A stretch of 64,000 bases of DNA from Glandiceps talaboti (taxonomy: Eukaryota > Hemichordata > Enteropneusta > Spengelidae), in contig NC_135557.1 in the NCBI RefSeq assembly GCF_964340395.1, forward strand, positions 17,769,730-17,833,729. The letters run 5' to 3'. The notes under the pieces are model-generated. The model did not search any database, had not been told where the DNA came from, and saw only the letters and a program-made list of their open reading frames with translations. Of the stretch, positions 27,897-39,939 are shown in pieces. The position numbers and the translations under genes are program-made. The first letter of the stretch is position 1. The number at the start of each line of letters is the position of its first letter.

Positions 27897-30800
27897 GTAA
27901 GTGCTCTTCATATATCACTATTTGTTTGTGCTTGCTGCGTCATACCGCGGAACGCATGGCTACGTCCAAAACACTACTTACGCCGAACAATTACAGTTTA
28001 TACTTCTCTCAATCTCGAATAATATATTTTTGAAAGATTGAAAATCTTATTTCAGAACTCCCCCGTGTCATTTCGAAATTGACGACGTAATATATGGAAA
28101 GTGTTTTGGAGACACAACCCCTTTATGGATTGTACATGTCTCAGGTAAGCTTAATGAAAGTTGACATTCATGCATAGAATACCGCGAGACACATACTAAT
28201 AGTTACTCCCGCTTCTCTAACAAAGTAAAAATTTTCATCATAACACATTGTATATTTAGCGGCAGCCAAATACTCAACAAACCGATTCTTCAGCACGAAA
28301 TGGGATATGACGCAATATGAAATAAGTGAAGTGTTCATTTATTTTGCAATGGTATGTTTCATGGGTAGCGTTATTTTCTGTGTTGTGAGACCGAAAACAG
28401 TATCTGTCTCTCTGGTTAAGAGCATACTAAATGGAAAATCGTATGTTTTGTTTCAAATTCTCGATAATTTTTATTCTTAGAATTTCTTTTACGTTTATGT
28501 ATTTATATATCATTTTAGACATGTACATCGCCATTATCAAATAATGGTTATATCTATCAACTGTGGTATTCTTTCATGTGTAAAGACCGTTGATGAAATC
28601 GCAAGTGTATAGTATCTTAGCGTTGAATGACAACGCACAATTGGACATATTCGAATTAGCGCAGTCACTCAGACATGTTTTCCCGATCAAAGTGTCATTT
28701 GTACACATAGCGTTTAACTTAATATGAATATTATACGTGGTAAGATGTAATCGAATGTTGTTTCTAACACGAGCTGTGGTTGACAGCATCACCATATACA
28801 TCCCGTCAAATTTGTCAATCGTTTATAACTACGATAGTCAGAGGATCATATATTCCATCAATATTCAGTCAATCAGGTTTGAATTGGCTAAGCTTGGCGA
28901 TAACTTTGCCGCCGTTACTTTTGACGACTTGTTTTTTCCACCAATTCCCCTGCCGTTCATATCCGATTAATCAAATTACATATCTCCACGTTATGGTCAA
29001 TATGTTATATCTAAATCAGTATTTGATGCACTATGTGACGCAAAGTATTTTTACATGTTACCTGTAAACATTATTAAAAGACCACATAAAGATCGAAGTA
29101 TCCCTTTATCCCTAACATTAATTTGATATATTTCTTCCTCTATTTTCGTCTGTATGTTGAGTAGTAGTATTCAATACTTTTCTCTCGATGCATAAGGAAG
29201 TCTAATGAGAACATTTTATAAAGATCGATCATGCTTTCGTCACGTGATAATCAGTGGTCCAATCTTATTAAGTGAAAGTTCACAGCCAAACAAATACAGC
29301 AGAGGCAAGCTTACCATGGCGTTTGTTTTGTAAATGTAGGTAACTTGTATACCTGCATATTAAGTAAACAAGAGTTACATGATGAATAATGATTATTAGG
29401 TGTTGATAGTAGCGAACGCAGTATTGAATTTCTCTTGTCCAATATGTTGACTATGTCATTACATCAGACATTGACTAATACATATTAGGTAATTATTGCT
29501 TATTGTATAGCCTGTACCCTTTTGTGTTCATGGTTTTCACCACCCCAGCTGATGTAATTAAAATCATGAACTGTTAAATTTAAAATTCCTTCTTTGATGA
29601 CTAAATGGTACACTGACACTTCTCTCCCACGTTTGCTACACCCCAGTAATTGCTGAAAAAATTACAGCCTGGTGTAATCTGATGCGGTTAACATCTAAGC
29701 CATGCTGTTAACATCTAAGCCATAACAAACTAAAAAAACCGTTGCTATAAATACTTTTCCAGCTTTATGAAGACACAAACGTGGCCTCCACCACATACTG
29801 AGCAATCGCCATGATTAGTTTGCAACGGCTGTAAACGTTTCATGTATTTATCAATCGAGGGAGATGCTCACAATGACATGATTAATAAGAATATAGTGGA
29901 CAGGCGTTAGACGATCTGAAAGATTTTGGAACACTACTGGTACATTAATCAAAAGAAGTCTGTATGCATGCAATGTGAATTATAGGATATGTAACCATCC
30001 GTTTTATTAAACAGTGTCTGTGAACACTAAAGTGCAACGGGCTGTACAATATTCATGAAACTGAACACTTTTAGCATCGTTTGGGTTAAATAGAGATTCC
30101 TCTTCTGACAACCGTAGGCAATCTGCAACCTTTCTTTGATAACATTTGTGCATACCGTCGTTCTGTTACCTCAAGGAGGAAAGCGCTTTCAATCGATTAA
30201 GTGCAAACCCATGAAAAACATCAATTAAGGTAAAATACAATGTTTTAGCGCAAATGAAGAAAAAACGGACATGCCGACACTAACATAGACCTAAGTAAAC
30301 AATCTTTTAAGCTGCAGAGGAGGTGCTCAAGAATTCACTGAAGAGTAAGATTAGTCTCGTGGATACGTTTTGAAACGTCTAAAAAAACGTACACATAGAA
30401 TACAATGATTTACATTGAATCATGCGGTGTTGTCTGTAATGTTTCAATTGCGTCAATGGATGTATAATTTGACTCATTTCGTGGTATTAAAATTTTGATC
30501 AATTCATTTGAAACAAAAAAAATAAAAACACAAATCAGACTTACATAGCTACATTGCATCGTTTGACTCACCACATATCTTACTGACGCTACTTCTTTTC
30601 ATCCTGCGATGTGGCGAAAAATCTTACCAATGTGGTTACATTTTCTTTGTGCGATTTACCATTATCTTACGTTAGCAGGACGTCAGCAACTCATTAATTA
30701 GTACATCCTGTTTTCAGGTACAGATGAACATAAAACAAAACTTGAAGTTTTGTACATCGTCATAAACCACAGCCTTTTTGTGGTACCCACCCACCCCCCT

Positions 30801-31024
30801 CCCCGCCGAGGCACAGTGTCGTGGAAGAAATAACACCTCCAGTTTGCGAGAATGAGTTTTGTAGCGCCAGATTAAAGATGTAGCAATGTCCTCAGTGAAA
30901 CTACCCTCAGTAAAATTAAAATTCCAATTGTACAATTCACAATTCCGTTCACAATTTACCCTTTTTACCTAAGAATGTACTTGTTTTCTTCTTTTTCAAT
31001 ACCGTAACAAATGGGAAATAAATA

Positions 31025-31028
<4 letters not shown>
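27897..31028. other. 3.1 kb without supported genes
   Basis: Contains a 20-bp tandem duplication (GTTAACATCTAAGCCAT twice, 29687-29723). A block at 30715-30860 resembles 57010-57145 (see the repeat entries). Frames at 28574-29067 lack family resemblance. Confidence 0.4.
30715..30860 (+). repeat. Diverged dispersed repeat F, copy 1
   Basis: CGTCATAAACCACAGCCTTT and later TTTGCGAGAATGAG recur in order as CGTCGTAACCACAGCCTCTT and CTTACGAGAATGAA at 57061-57145, with weaker similarity between. A C-rich insertion (CCCACCCACCCCCCTCCCC) is unique to this copy. Confidence 0.4.
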
Positions 31029-31263
<235 letters not shown>

Positions 31264-32159
31264 TAATTCATGAAATGTAACTACGATTTTTACTGCGGCA
31301 GACAAGGAGATTTATCGATATTAGTAAGATATATAAGATATATGTTCACGTGAAACGACACAATACAATAAAACAATATTAATAAGACGTTTGTGATGTC
31401 AGGCGATGATTTTTCTTTTCAAATTAGTTTTTTAAATTCTTTCAATTCTACTTCCTTTTTAATTGCTGTTGACTATCCAATCTCATCTCGATGATAAAAC
31501 TGATTTATTTTCTGTGACAGATTACAATAAAAACTATAAAGAAGGAAGGCACAGACAAGTCCTTTCTTAAGGTATTAAGATATAGTTGATAAGATGCCGA
31601 TAAAAACATATCTTCAGCGTGCAGTCCGAAATCGAGATATCAAAACGGTGTATGGTGCCTCATTATATGCTATGATAATTACCAAGTGCCTCCACAGCAT
31701 GACACTGTTCAATTAGTATACACATCACAGTGAAGCCCCCGCTGTTGCCTACATTATCTTCCCTCATCAGAACATATCAGTCTATGTATATTAAAGCTGC
31801 AAAGTACATAATTTAGAAGTTACCCTCTGAGAAGTTAACTAGAGCTTGAAACTATAGTTCTCAGTTCGGAATACTAGTAAACAAAAATATTGAAAATGAA
31901 AAATTGAATTTACCGAAACTTAATGTTGATTTAAAAGGAAAAATATGAGAGATGTTGTGATATGTAAGAAAAATATCAATGTGAAGTATTTTGTTATGAT
32001 AGAAAAGTATATGAAATTCGGATATTTTCTTGCTTCTGTTTATAAACGTTAAAACATCATGCCTCACTTTTTAAATTTATGTATGGTTTTAAATCACTTC
32101 CACCATACAAAGGTTAGAACGATACAAATGGGCAACCAAGTAAGGCCTGATTTAAACTG
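31264..32159. other. AT-rich unique sequence, no recognised feature
   Basis: Only short random frames were seen. Confidence 0.4.
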
Positions 32160-32179
32160 AATGCCTCCCGTAAGGGAAT

Positions 32180-33345
32180 CACTAATTATGCAAATAACTC
32201 ATTAAACTAAAAACAACTATGGTAACAGGCTTTGTTTTTGGACAAGCGTGCTTTCTTAGGTTAATGTATGTAAGAGTGTATGATACTGCTTAATTACTGA
32301 ATATCATTCATTATTCAAAATACTCATTAAAGGTAAGAGTAGGAACAAACTTCATAGGACAGGTGCGTATTATTATGGTTGATATATGTACCATATTATA
32401 CGAAATTTGAAGCTTGCATGTTTAAGATACAACCTAGTTACCTAAAATCATTAATTATGCAAATTTTTCATTAAAACTGACTGCAAGCTATATCAAATAT
32501 TTTATAGACATATCCGCTTTGTTATGGTTAACGTATGCACTAAATTATATTGAAATTCAAGTATGCAATCTTAAGATATAGCCTAATTACCGAAAATAAT
32601 TAATTATCAAAATTACTCACTAAATCTTCAAACGAAATCAACAACTTTTATAGGAGATATGCACTCTGTTATGTTTAACGTATGTACTAAATTGTATTGA
32701 AAATGAAGTATGCAGTCTTAAGACATTGCCAAGAATCATTTATTATGCAAATTATTCATTACCACTGTAAGGTACATCAACTAACTTTATAGGACATACA
32801 CAATTTGATATGGTTAATATATGTACTGAATTATATTGAAATTGAAGTATGCAGTCGTAAGATATAGCCTAATTACCAAGACTCATTTATTATGCAAATT
32901 ATTCATGAACACTGAAAGGTACATCAACAAGCTTTACGGGACATATGTGATTGTTATGGTTAACGTGTGTACTGAATTATATTGAAATTGAAGTATGTAT
33001 TCTTATGATATAGCCTAATTACCGAAAATTATTAATTATGCAAATTATTCATTAACACTGTAAGGTACATCAACAAACTTTGTAGGACATATGTGTTTTC
33101 TTATGGTTAACGTATGTACTAAATTATGTTGAATATGAAGTATGCATTCTTAAGATATAGCATAATTACTAAAAATAATTAATTATGCAAATTATTCGTT
33201 AACGCTGTAAGGACCATCAACAAATTTTATAGGACAAATGTGTGTTGTTATATTTAACGAATATACTAAATTATATTGAAATTGAAGTATGCAGTCTTAA
33301 GATATTGCTTAATTATTTGATTTCATTAATATGCAAATTTATCTA
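32180..33345. repeat. Core tandem array, about 9 units of 146/147 bp
   Basis: Each unit has a POU-type octamer word followed by ATTCATTAA, GGTACATCAACAA, GGACATATG, TTATGGTTAACGTATGTACT and GAAGTATGCAGTCTTAAGAT. The exact ATGCAAAT octamer starts at 32188, 32457, 32745, 32892, 33038, 33185 and 33331. Units near 32310 and 32600 have mutated copies. Central units are most alike, edge units most diverged. Confidence 0.88.
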
Positions 33346-33465
33346 ATTAAACATTAATCGATGTGGCTGAAAACCTAATCAGGTCTAGCTATTACCCTAA
33401 AGATTATATATTCCAAATTTCATTACAATTGAGCCAATCGAATTTTAGAAAATGATGACAAAGGC

Positions 33466-33514
<49 letters not shown>

Positions 33515-33547
33515 CACAGACACACACACACACAGACAGACAGACAT
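33466..33547. repeat. (GACA)n microsatellite at the element's 3' end
   Basis: About 14 GACA units, a CACA-rich interruption, then three more GACA units. Confidence 0.96.
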
Positions 33548-33558
33548 TTGTATTTTAA

Positions 33559-33584
33559 TACCTCCCGTACCCTTACGGGAGGTA
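33559..33584. terminator. Terminal hairpin of the Helentron-like element
   Basis: TACCTCCCGTA-CCCT-TACGGGAGGTA: a perfect 11-bp stem with a 4-base loop. Known Helitron/Helentron elements end in such a hairpin, thought to act as a replication (not transcription) terminator. Confidence 0.75.
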
Positions 33585-33603
33585 AAAACGAAGAAAATTT
33601 GAA

Positions 33604-33939
33604 ATATTAAAGATGACATGATCACATACGTGTCTCAATGATTTAATAATTCAATGCCTTGGTATGAGAAATGAGTTCTTAAGTAAACAGTAAAATATTT
33701 CAAAGAATGGTAACAATTTGATTTACTAATAATATTGAAAAAAAACCACGTTATTTTCCCTTCGGCAAGTTGTCAATATCCTAACAGATTGAAGCACAGT
33801 AGTGTGTGTTTTTAATTGACAAATAGACAAATAGTTTAAGGGTATTGGATATGAATAAACGGACTTTGAGTTGAGAAGAAATAGCATTTTCACGAGAAAT
33901 AACAACATAGAAAATTCCTTTTCATGTCATCTTTAATAT
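33604..33939. mobile_element. Possible 336-bp inverted-repeat element containing direct repeat copy 1
   Basis: ATATTAAAGATGACATGA (33604-33621) is exactly inverted at 33922-33939. The enclosed 195 bp (33624-33818) is identical to 34956-35150. The element sits 19 bp beyond the Helentron-like hairpin. No target-site duplication was verified. Confidence 0.45.
33624..33818 (+). repeat. Perfect 195-bp direct repeat, copy 1
   Basis: From ACATACGTGTCTCAATG to GTGTGTTTTTAATTG every base matches the copy at 34956-35150, including an 8-A run. The flanks differ completely on both sides. Confidence 0.95.
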
Positions 33940-34644
33940 CGTTCTATCATATCGCACCTGTGGAGAACCGACAACACTTAATGTTAATCTATTAAGGGCG
34001 TTAATTTTCTTTCTATGTGATGATTTAAAAGCCTTTAAGTATATATATACACTTTTAATAATTTAACCTTCCCCATTGGAAACGTATCAACAAAACAATT
34101 ATAGTCGTTTTTTAGCATACATCAACACCATTCATCTCTAGGTTGTAGTAATGTGATGACGTCACAATGTAAACACTACTAAAGAGTTTTATATCAGGCA
34201 TGTTGATAGATAGTCCTAATTGGTCGCTCACGATTTCTCTGTGTGTCTCCGTTCTTTGCGTCATTCGTACAGCCCTAAGTACATTGAAAACCGCCTTGTT
34301 ATTATTCGGTGGTTATCCATTGCAAGAAACCATACTAGACATTCTGGTGTGGAATTTAAAAAAAATGTTGTTTCAGTAAAAATATTGCACTCACGAATTC
34401 CTTTGAAGACCCCGTAACAGCGATAAATGAAATGATGTTTTAATAAAAAATTAACACTTCTGCGGCAAATGAGCGTCACAATCGACGTTATCCACCAACT
34501 CAAACTTTGTCATGTAAAACCTTGTACCTGGTCCTTTTGCAACACTGAATAACATCGTCATCTACAATCTTCTATTTTCGCACAGTGTCAGTTGTGAGGA
34601 TGATATATTTGTACAACTGCTGATAACAGACCGTTGACAAACAT
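33940..34644. other. Unique sequence between repeats
   Basis: Holds a TGACGTCA palindrome at 34157-34164. No supported exon. Confidence 0.45.
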
Positions 34645-34916
34645 AACCTGTTACAAACAGGGAAAGTTAACAACTGAATTGGATTAGTAACACTTGGCAC
34701 AGCATGTTGGAACCGCAGAGACTTGTATTACATTCAATCATTTTATAAGAACAGTTTAATGGCCACTTTACATAAAAATAGTTCACGTTCAGAAACAAAT
34801 TTCTAGTTACTCTGGCATTTCATGTAAACATAAAGAGACCCTAAAACTGTTATTATCAAATTATGGTGTTTAATCTCTGCTGTTCAGTTGTTTACTTTCC
34901 CTGTTTGTAACAGGTT
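34645..34916. mobile_element. 272-bp MITE with about 35-bp terminal inverted repeats
   Basis: The left end AACCTGTTACAAACAGGGAA continues to CAACTGAA. The right end (34882-34916) is its reverse complement with one mismatch over the first 33 bases. The interior is AT-rich and has no open frame. No convincing target-site duplication is visible, so the superfamily is not assigned. Confidence 0.8.
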
Positions 34917-34955
34917 CCGTTCATCCATGGTCTGGTGTCGGCAGTTGTACATCCT

Positions 34956-35150
34956 ACATACGTGTCTCAATGATTTAATAATTCAATGCCTTGGTATGAG
35001 AAATGAGTTCTTAAGTAAACAGTAAAATATTTCAAAGAATGGTAACAATTTGATTTACTAATAATATTGAAAAAAAACCACGTTATTTTCCCTTCGGCAA
35101 GTTGTCAATATCCTAACAGATTGAAGCACAGTAGTGTGTGTTTTTAATTG
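34956..35150 (+). repeat. Perfect 195-bp direct repeat, copy 2
   Basis: Identical to 33624-33818. It begins about 40 bp after the right end of the MITE and runs into different sequence after TTTTTAATTG. Confidence 0.95.
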
Positions 35151-35281
35151 TTGATGTTCATTGTCAAAACGTAGGGACAGCACGTTATTGTGATGTTGAC
35201 TTGGTTCAAGAATGGCAATGTAGTCACATGTATCAGCAACATAACAGAAGCAAGTACAGGGATGGATTTCAAGATGTTTCA

Positions 35282-35363
35282 CTGTTCTAAATTAAAGCTC
35301 CGACATTCCCTGAACTCCATTAGCCCAAGAGGTGCTTAGTCTTATTTTTACGACGATTACAAA

Positions 35364-35394
<31 letters not shown>

Positions 35395-35398
35395 ATGA
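35282..35398 (+). mobile_element. Possible retroposon 3' tail with (AAAT)n
   Basis: A unique stretch ending ACGACGATTACAAATAAATA runs into about nine AAAT units, the usual look of a LINE or SINE end. No reverse transcriptase could be read upstream with confidence. Confidence 0.35.
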
Positions 35399-36259
35399 GT
35401 AATAAATGTATGTTTCATATACCATAGCGTAGAATACTTGCAGTTGATTAAATATAGCTATATCCTCGAACGAAACTGTTTACATTGATGTCAAAGTTAG
35501 TCTCCAAATTTACTTCACTTCACAGTTGGATACTGATAAGCAGTAAATGAATTTGCCTGAATAAATGACCAGTATTATATAACTTATAGTGTTCTGAGTT
35601 TACTAGACTTAGCCTTGCTTTCTTTTCAGAGATACATGCTCATCAAGTTTGTGTTTGAACGACTCCTTGTATATGCCTGCACATTATATCTATATGAAAG
35701 AATGCATATGTTTAAAGTAGAATTACACTATCGTAGCAGCCGTACCATGCATTCAAAAATACATGAGATTAGTATATCTAGACAAAGCAACTACTAAGAC
35801 TGTGCACCCTAGTATTTAATGCTGATATTATCTCTAAGTATTAGTGTAACTGTCACTATTGTAGCAAATGTACAGACACAGTTGGAAACGGATACCAGTA
35901 ATCTAAAAATATTTATGTAAATATATTTGTTCAATGTTAGATTAAATCCAATGTAATAGCCCTTTTGAATAGAATTGAATAGAATAGTTAATCCATTGAT
36001 CAGTAGATGAATGTTAGGTCAAGCGAGGGTTTTGGGGTTAGATTAGGGGCAGCATTAGGATTCGACTCCCTTGTATGTACATGATTTGTATCTATCTCCA
36101 CTGAGTTGAAATCGTCTTACATATGTTCCTACTACTACAATTAACCTTGGTTGCCGTACTTTGATAGTGGGTTTGTTGGAAACATCGAGATTTGCCGAGG
36201 ATTGGGAGTATCAAGGGACAGTCGAATAGACATCGATTAGTTGATATATTGATTGAATG
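35399..36259. other. Unique AT-rich sequence, no recognised feature
   Basis: A GAATAGAATTGAATAGAATA run lies at 35967-35988. Frame 35615-35797 is unrecognised. Confidence 0.4.
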
Positions 36260-36437
36260 GTGTATGTATGTATGTATGTATGTATGTATGTATGTATGTA
36301 TGTATGTAGTATGTATGTATGTATGTATGTATGTATGTATGTATCGATGGATGGATGGATGGATGGGTGAGTGGATGGATGGATGGAAGGATGGATTAAT
36401 GGATGGATGAATAGATGGATGGATGGATGGATGGATA
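36260..36437. repeat. (TATG)n then (GGAT)n microsatellite
   Basis: TATG with one TAGTATG slip at 36306 changes at 36345 into GGAT, which carries scattered substitutions. Confidence 0.96.
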
Positions 36438-38809
36438 TGTCATTGTGCAGATAGATTGAAAGGTGAATTATTAATACGTATAGTTTTGAGATTGAATCAA
36501 TCTAGTTATGAGTCTAAACGTGTCAATAGGATACCAGCATGTACTAAATGTCAATTTAAACCCCCTAAGTAAATAACTATCGCTATCTTCGGGCAATCCA
36601 AAAAGATTCCTGCATTTGTAAATGTTATCAATTTTGAGGCAGCAAGTAAACCGCAGAGGCCTCAAACCAGTCACTCTGTTAAAGTGACTTCCTGATGGAT
36701 AAATCAACCTGCAGCTTTTCACTTTTGTCAGTTTGTCAGTACTAATAAAATAACCTTTTAGTGTGAACTTTCATTTGTCGTGTTTCGTTTTCTCCACGCC
36801 GTTTGACCTTTTGATTTGAATAGCAATGCTATGTTTCTTTTTCTAGTTATACACTATAGATAAAGTGGTCTGAACGATAAGAAAATGCACTCAAAGGATA
36901 CTCCATTATCACTCTCAAACTGCTTCTAATTGTTCGATTTGAAGTTGAGTCTAAAGCTAAACTTTGTCTTTTGAAATCCTTTTAGCTCTTTTCCTCAGAC
37001 ATTTCGCTAAAAGACATCCTTAAAAGCATTCATTTTGTATGTGTTGTTCCAATAAGTAAAACGATAACTACATGGTAACAACTACAATAACAATAATGAT
37101 TTTAAAAATGGGGTGTAAACTATTTTCGATATACCTGTTTACATACAAGACATTTTCAATAAAGAAGATATAAAACGACTCTGTTGTCATTAATGCGATG
37201 TGAGGAAATTTATTTTTCAAAATTCAAATTCTATATAATATGCGTTTTGATGTGAGGTTGAGTTCGAGCAAGCTGATATAATAACTCATATTGGTTCATT
37301 TACCCACAATGGTCACCATTTCTCAAGAACAAATGATACTGTAGTTAAGTATATCATTTTATAGTGCACTGTTAATTTCTGACCGTGTATTTCGTCTCTC
37401 TTCTTTCCATGTGGTGTAAATTATACTCAGAGTGTGGCTTTGGGTGTAACTGCACTCTCAGGACAAATACATCTTGGCAACAATGATGTCATTTCCTGCA
37501 AGGTTTTCCACCAATGCCATGCAAAAAATCCAAAAACACTTCTTTGCAAGATTTCAAAGCTGAATAAGTTACCGAGATGTCATTTTATCATCTAAAATCA
37601 TATGTAAGATGATTGCAGTAATCATCAATATAAATGTAATAAAGGCAGAAAAAAAAACGTTTAACTGACTTCTCGTTTAAAATATCAAATGTCTAGGTTA
37701 CGCTATCTAGTACCTCCACTACCTTCAATTATTCCAGGCTCGTTTGCTTCAAATGCTTCATTTATCTGTAATAATTTGGATAAATCGTCTCAATTCCGCT
37801 TAATCACTACAATTATACTGTACGTGGGACTTTGCAGACGTCATTACTAAGCAATTTTGACTTGAAATGATCATGAACACCCCATCTAGCTTTCCTGAAG
37901 CATGTTTTAAGTCACACACAACTATTAACAATCAAATGTTACTGCAATTTGCAGATGGTGATGGTGATATTAAATCTGCACTAACTGTAACTGTTTCGAT
38001 CAGACAACCAACAACATATTCACTGATTTTTTTCAAAATAACAATAATTGGACATTGTACATAATAATGAGAGGACGACTGTATCCATAAGTAGTTAAGG
38101 AACATTCAAAATTGCTGTAAAGGGGTGCTGAGTTTAGGGTGCGGACTTAATGATATATGCTATTGCATTTACTGTGCCATATTATATATGTACAACAACA
38201 CAAATACATTTAGCCACAGTTGAATCAACACTGTGGAAGATACACGATATTACAAGTAATTCATTTATCTAACGTTTACTATATTCATTATATATATCTT
38301 GGTTCATTACTTGTGTAGTTTTAAACATACCAAAATGTATATCGTTGTTTACGGTTCGAGTTCATTCCACATAAGTTGCATTACCTTATAAAGCGATCAC
38401 GCAAACAAATAGCAGTCATAACATATAACGTCAAAATAGAAGAAATATTTCTTAAAAATTTAAAATTTAAAGATTGTAGCCTGAGAGATGATTTTCTTTC
38501 AAAACACGTCTCGTGATGTTTGATAATGAATTATGATTCTGTAATTACCGTATTTTTTTAAGTCGGTGTTAACTGACATGGAAACAAAAGCGAAGGATTG
38601 TTTTGAATTTCAAAAGGTGAAGTTGGCATCTCACGCACAGTAAGGATAGCTTTCATACTGCGTGATTGACAAGTTAATAATGTGACGAGGTGTATCACAG
38701 TAATGGGGGCATGGGATTGTGACTTATGATAATATAACCTTGATTCAATGACACTTCGGTGTTTATGATAGTTAATGAACATCATGCACACCTTACATTC
38801 CACTCAACA
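36438..38809. other. 2.4 kb of AT-rich DNA, no supported gene
   Basis: A minus-strand 83-codon frame (36471-36722) and plus frame 37867-38064 are unrecognised and lack splice support. Confidence 0.4.
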
Positions 38810-38866
38810 TACACACACACACACACACATACACACACAACAAACACACACACACACACACATAAA

Positions 38867-38921
<55 letters not shown>

Positions 38922-38945
38922 ATATATATATACATGTATATATAC
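38810..38945. repeat. (AC)n then (TA)n microsatellites
   Basis: CA repeats with CATA/CAACAAA interruptions are followed by TA with two ACATGT interruptions. Confidence 0.95.
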
Positions 38946-39023
38946 TGAGTTTATGTATATATATGGCACCCATGTCACGTGAAAAGGAATTTTTGAACTT
39001 TGAAATTAGAACTTCACAGAACT

Positions 39024-39060
39024 ATAACGTTAGTCGTCTGATGATCGCAACAGCGTGAAA
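39024..39060 (-). repeat. Inverted fragment of the GTTTCACGC dispersed repeat
   Basis: Read on the minus strand it gives GTGTTTCACGCTGTTGCGAT followed by CATCAGACGAC, closely related to the plus-strand block at 2180-2212 and, in its first part, to 8712-8728. Confidence 0.45.
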
Positions 39061-39105
39061 CACTGTGTAACGGCTCTTGTGTATCTTACTTGATACTGTA
39101 TTATT

Positions 39106-39166
39106 TATACCGCTCTACATACATATGTATTGAGCACTGTTTACTCCAGTATAGACATATTACATA
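39106..39166 (+). repeat. Dispersed repeat E, copy 2
   Basis: Matches 26341-26400 along about 60 bp. It stops shortly before the TA array at 39183. Confidence 0.6.
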
Positions 39167-39178
39167 GAGCAGAGAGTG

Positions 39179-39307
<129 letters not shown>

Positions 39308-39521
39308 TGCATTTCATAAAATAAATAGATAAGAGCAACATGGCCACAATTTTCTACTTTAAATTTTTGTGAATCAAAAAACATAAGAAATTTGAAGTTA
39401 AAACGAGGTTCCTGACTTGGATTGTTTTCATCATTTGTTTCTGTGGAAAGTCAAGGTTACATTATAAATGTTTTTCTCATACAACATTATCATTTTCTGT
39501 AACTACTCTTCTTTCTTACAG

Positions 39522-39582
39522 GTTATGTTAGTGTGGCTGTGCGGGGTGCTTGTAGCTTACTGGACGTCACCAGTGTCGCCAG
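39522..39582 (+). CDS. Adhesion-type GPCR, signal-peptide exon
   Basis: Acceptor TTCTTTCTTACAG ends at 39521 and donor G|GTAGGTGT begins at 39583. ATG at 39525 starts MLVWLCGVLVAYWTSPVSP, then one base of the next codon (phase 1). The peptide is a compact secretory signal: short N-region, hydrophobic core LVWLCGVLVAYW, small residues near a likely cleavage point. The next assembled exon (52991) begins with the two bases needed to complete the codon, giving Val and an open frame. Only three bases precede the ATG in this exon, so there must be an upstream untranslated exon, perhaps the one ending at 27896. The intron after it would be 13.4 kb, and undetected phase-1 exons inside it cannot be excluded. 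The other frames do not join openly to 52991. Confidence 0.6.
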
Positions 39583-39939
39583 GTAGGTGTTTTGTCGCCC
39601 TTTCCTCTTCTCGCTTGTATAATACAGTACAGGTGAACATATTGATCACTCAGATACAAGGAGAGTTGATAGCTTTCAGTGGCTTCGCAACATAGTTCTT
39701 AGACGAGCAACGTATCAGGAAATACAAAATACAAGCTGCTCCTTGCTGAAATGATGGAATTTCTCACAACTTTATAAAACCAGGCGATAATATTAAGTGA
39801 TACATACACACACGACAGAGAGATGAACACATATCGCGCGTGACGAGTTGCACTGTCTGAATAATGATAAATAGCGAACTGAGTAACTGTGCTGTAGCGA
39901 TACCTTTTAGCTTCATTGACAGGATTAAGTTGTCCGTCA
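39583..39939. other. Start of the large receptor intron
   Basis: No exon or repeat was recognised. The frames at 39468-39695 (+) and 39699-39947 (-) are not supported beyond the exon above. Confidence 0.4.

Larger units (their letters stand above)
32160..33585. mobile_element. Helentron-associated ('pearl'/HINE-like) non-autonomous element
   Basis: The left end carries CCTCCCGTAAGGG (32164-32176) and the right end its exact reverse complement CCCTTACGGGAGG (33570-33582). Between them are a tandem array of about 147-bp units, a unique stretch, and a GACA microsatellite ending 12 bp before a terminal hairpin. This order (subterminal inverted repeat, core tandem repeats, microsatellite, 3' palindrome) is the established layout of Helentron-associated interspersed elements such as bivalve pearl and Drosophila DINE-1. 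There is no coding capacity. Exact edges and flanking T residues were not proved. Confidence 0.7.

Noticed and set aside
27716-28033. 105-codon frame as a complete protein
   Set aside because: It reads through a consensus splice donor at 27897 and shows no family resemblance; treated as part of a possible 5' exon.
32160-33585. The tandem array considered as a CRISPR array or satellite
   Set aside because: Units of about 147 bp without spacer/repeat alternation, bounded by transposon-like ends and a GACA tract, in a eukaryotic window.
38353-38370. GGTTCGAGTTC as a tRNA B box
   Set aside because: No A box or cloverleaf could be formed around it.
39522-39582. Alternative reading in which the 27.7-kb exon's ATG (27881) continues into this exon
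   Set aside because: The resulting phase would meet a stop at once in the HRM exon, whereas the signal-peptide frame joins openly.
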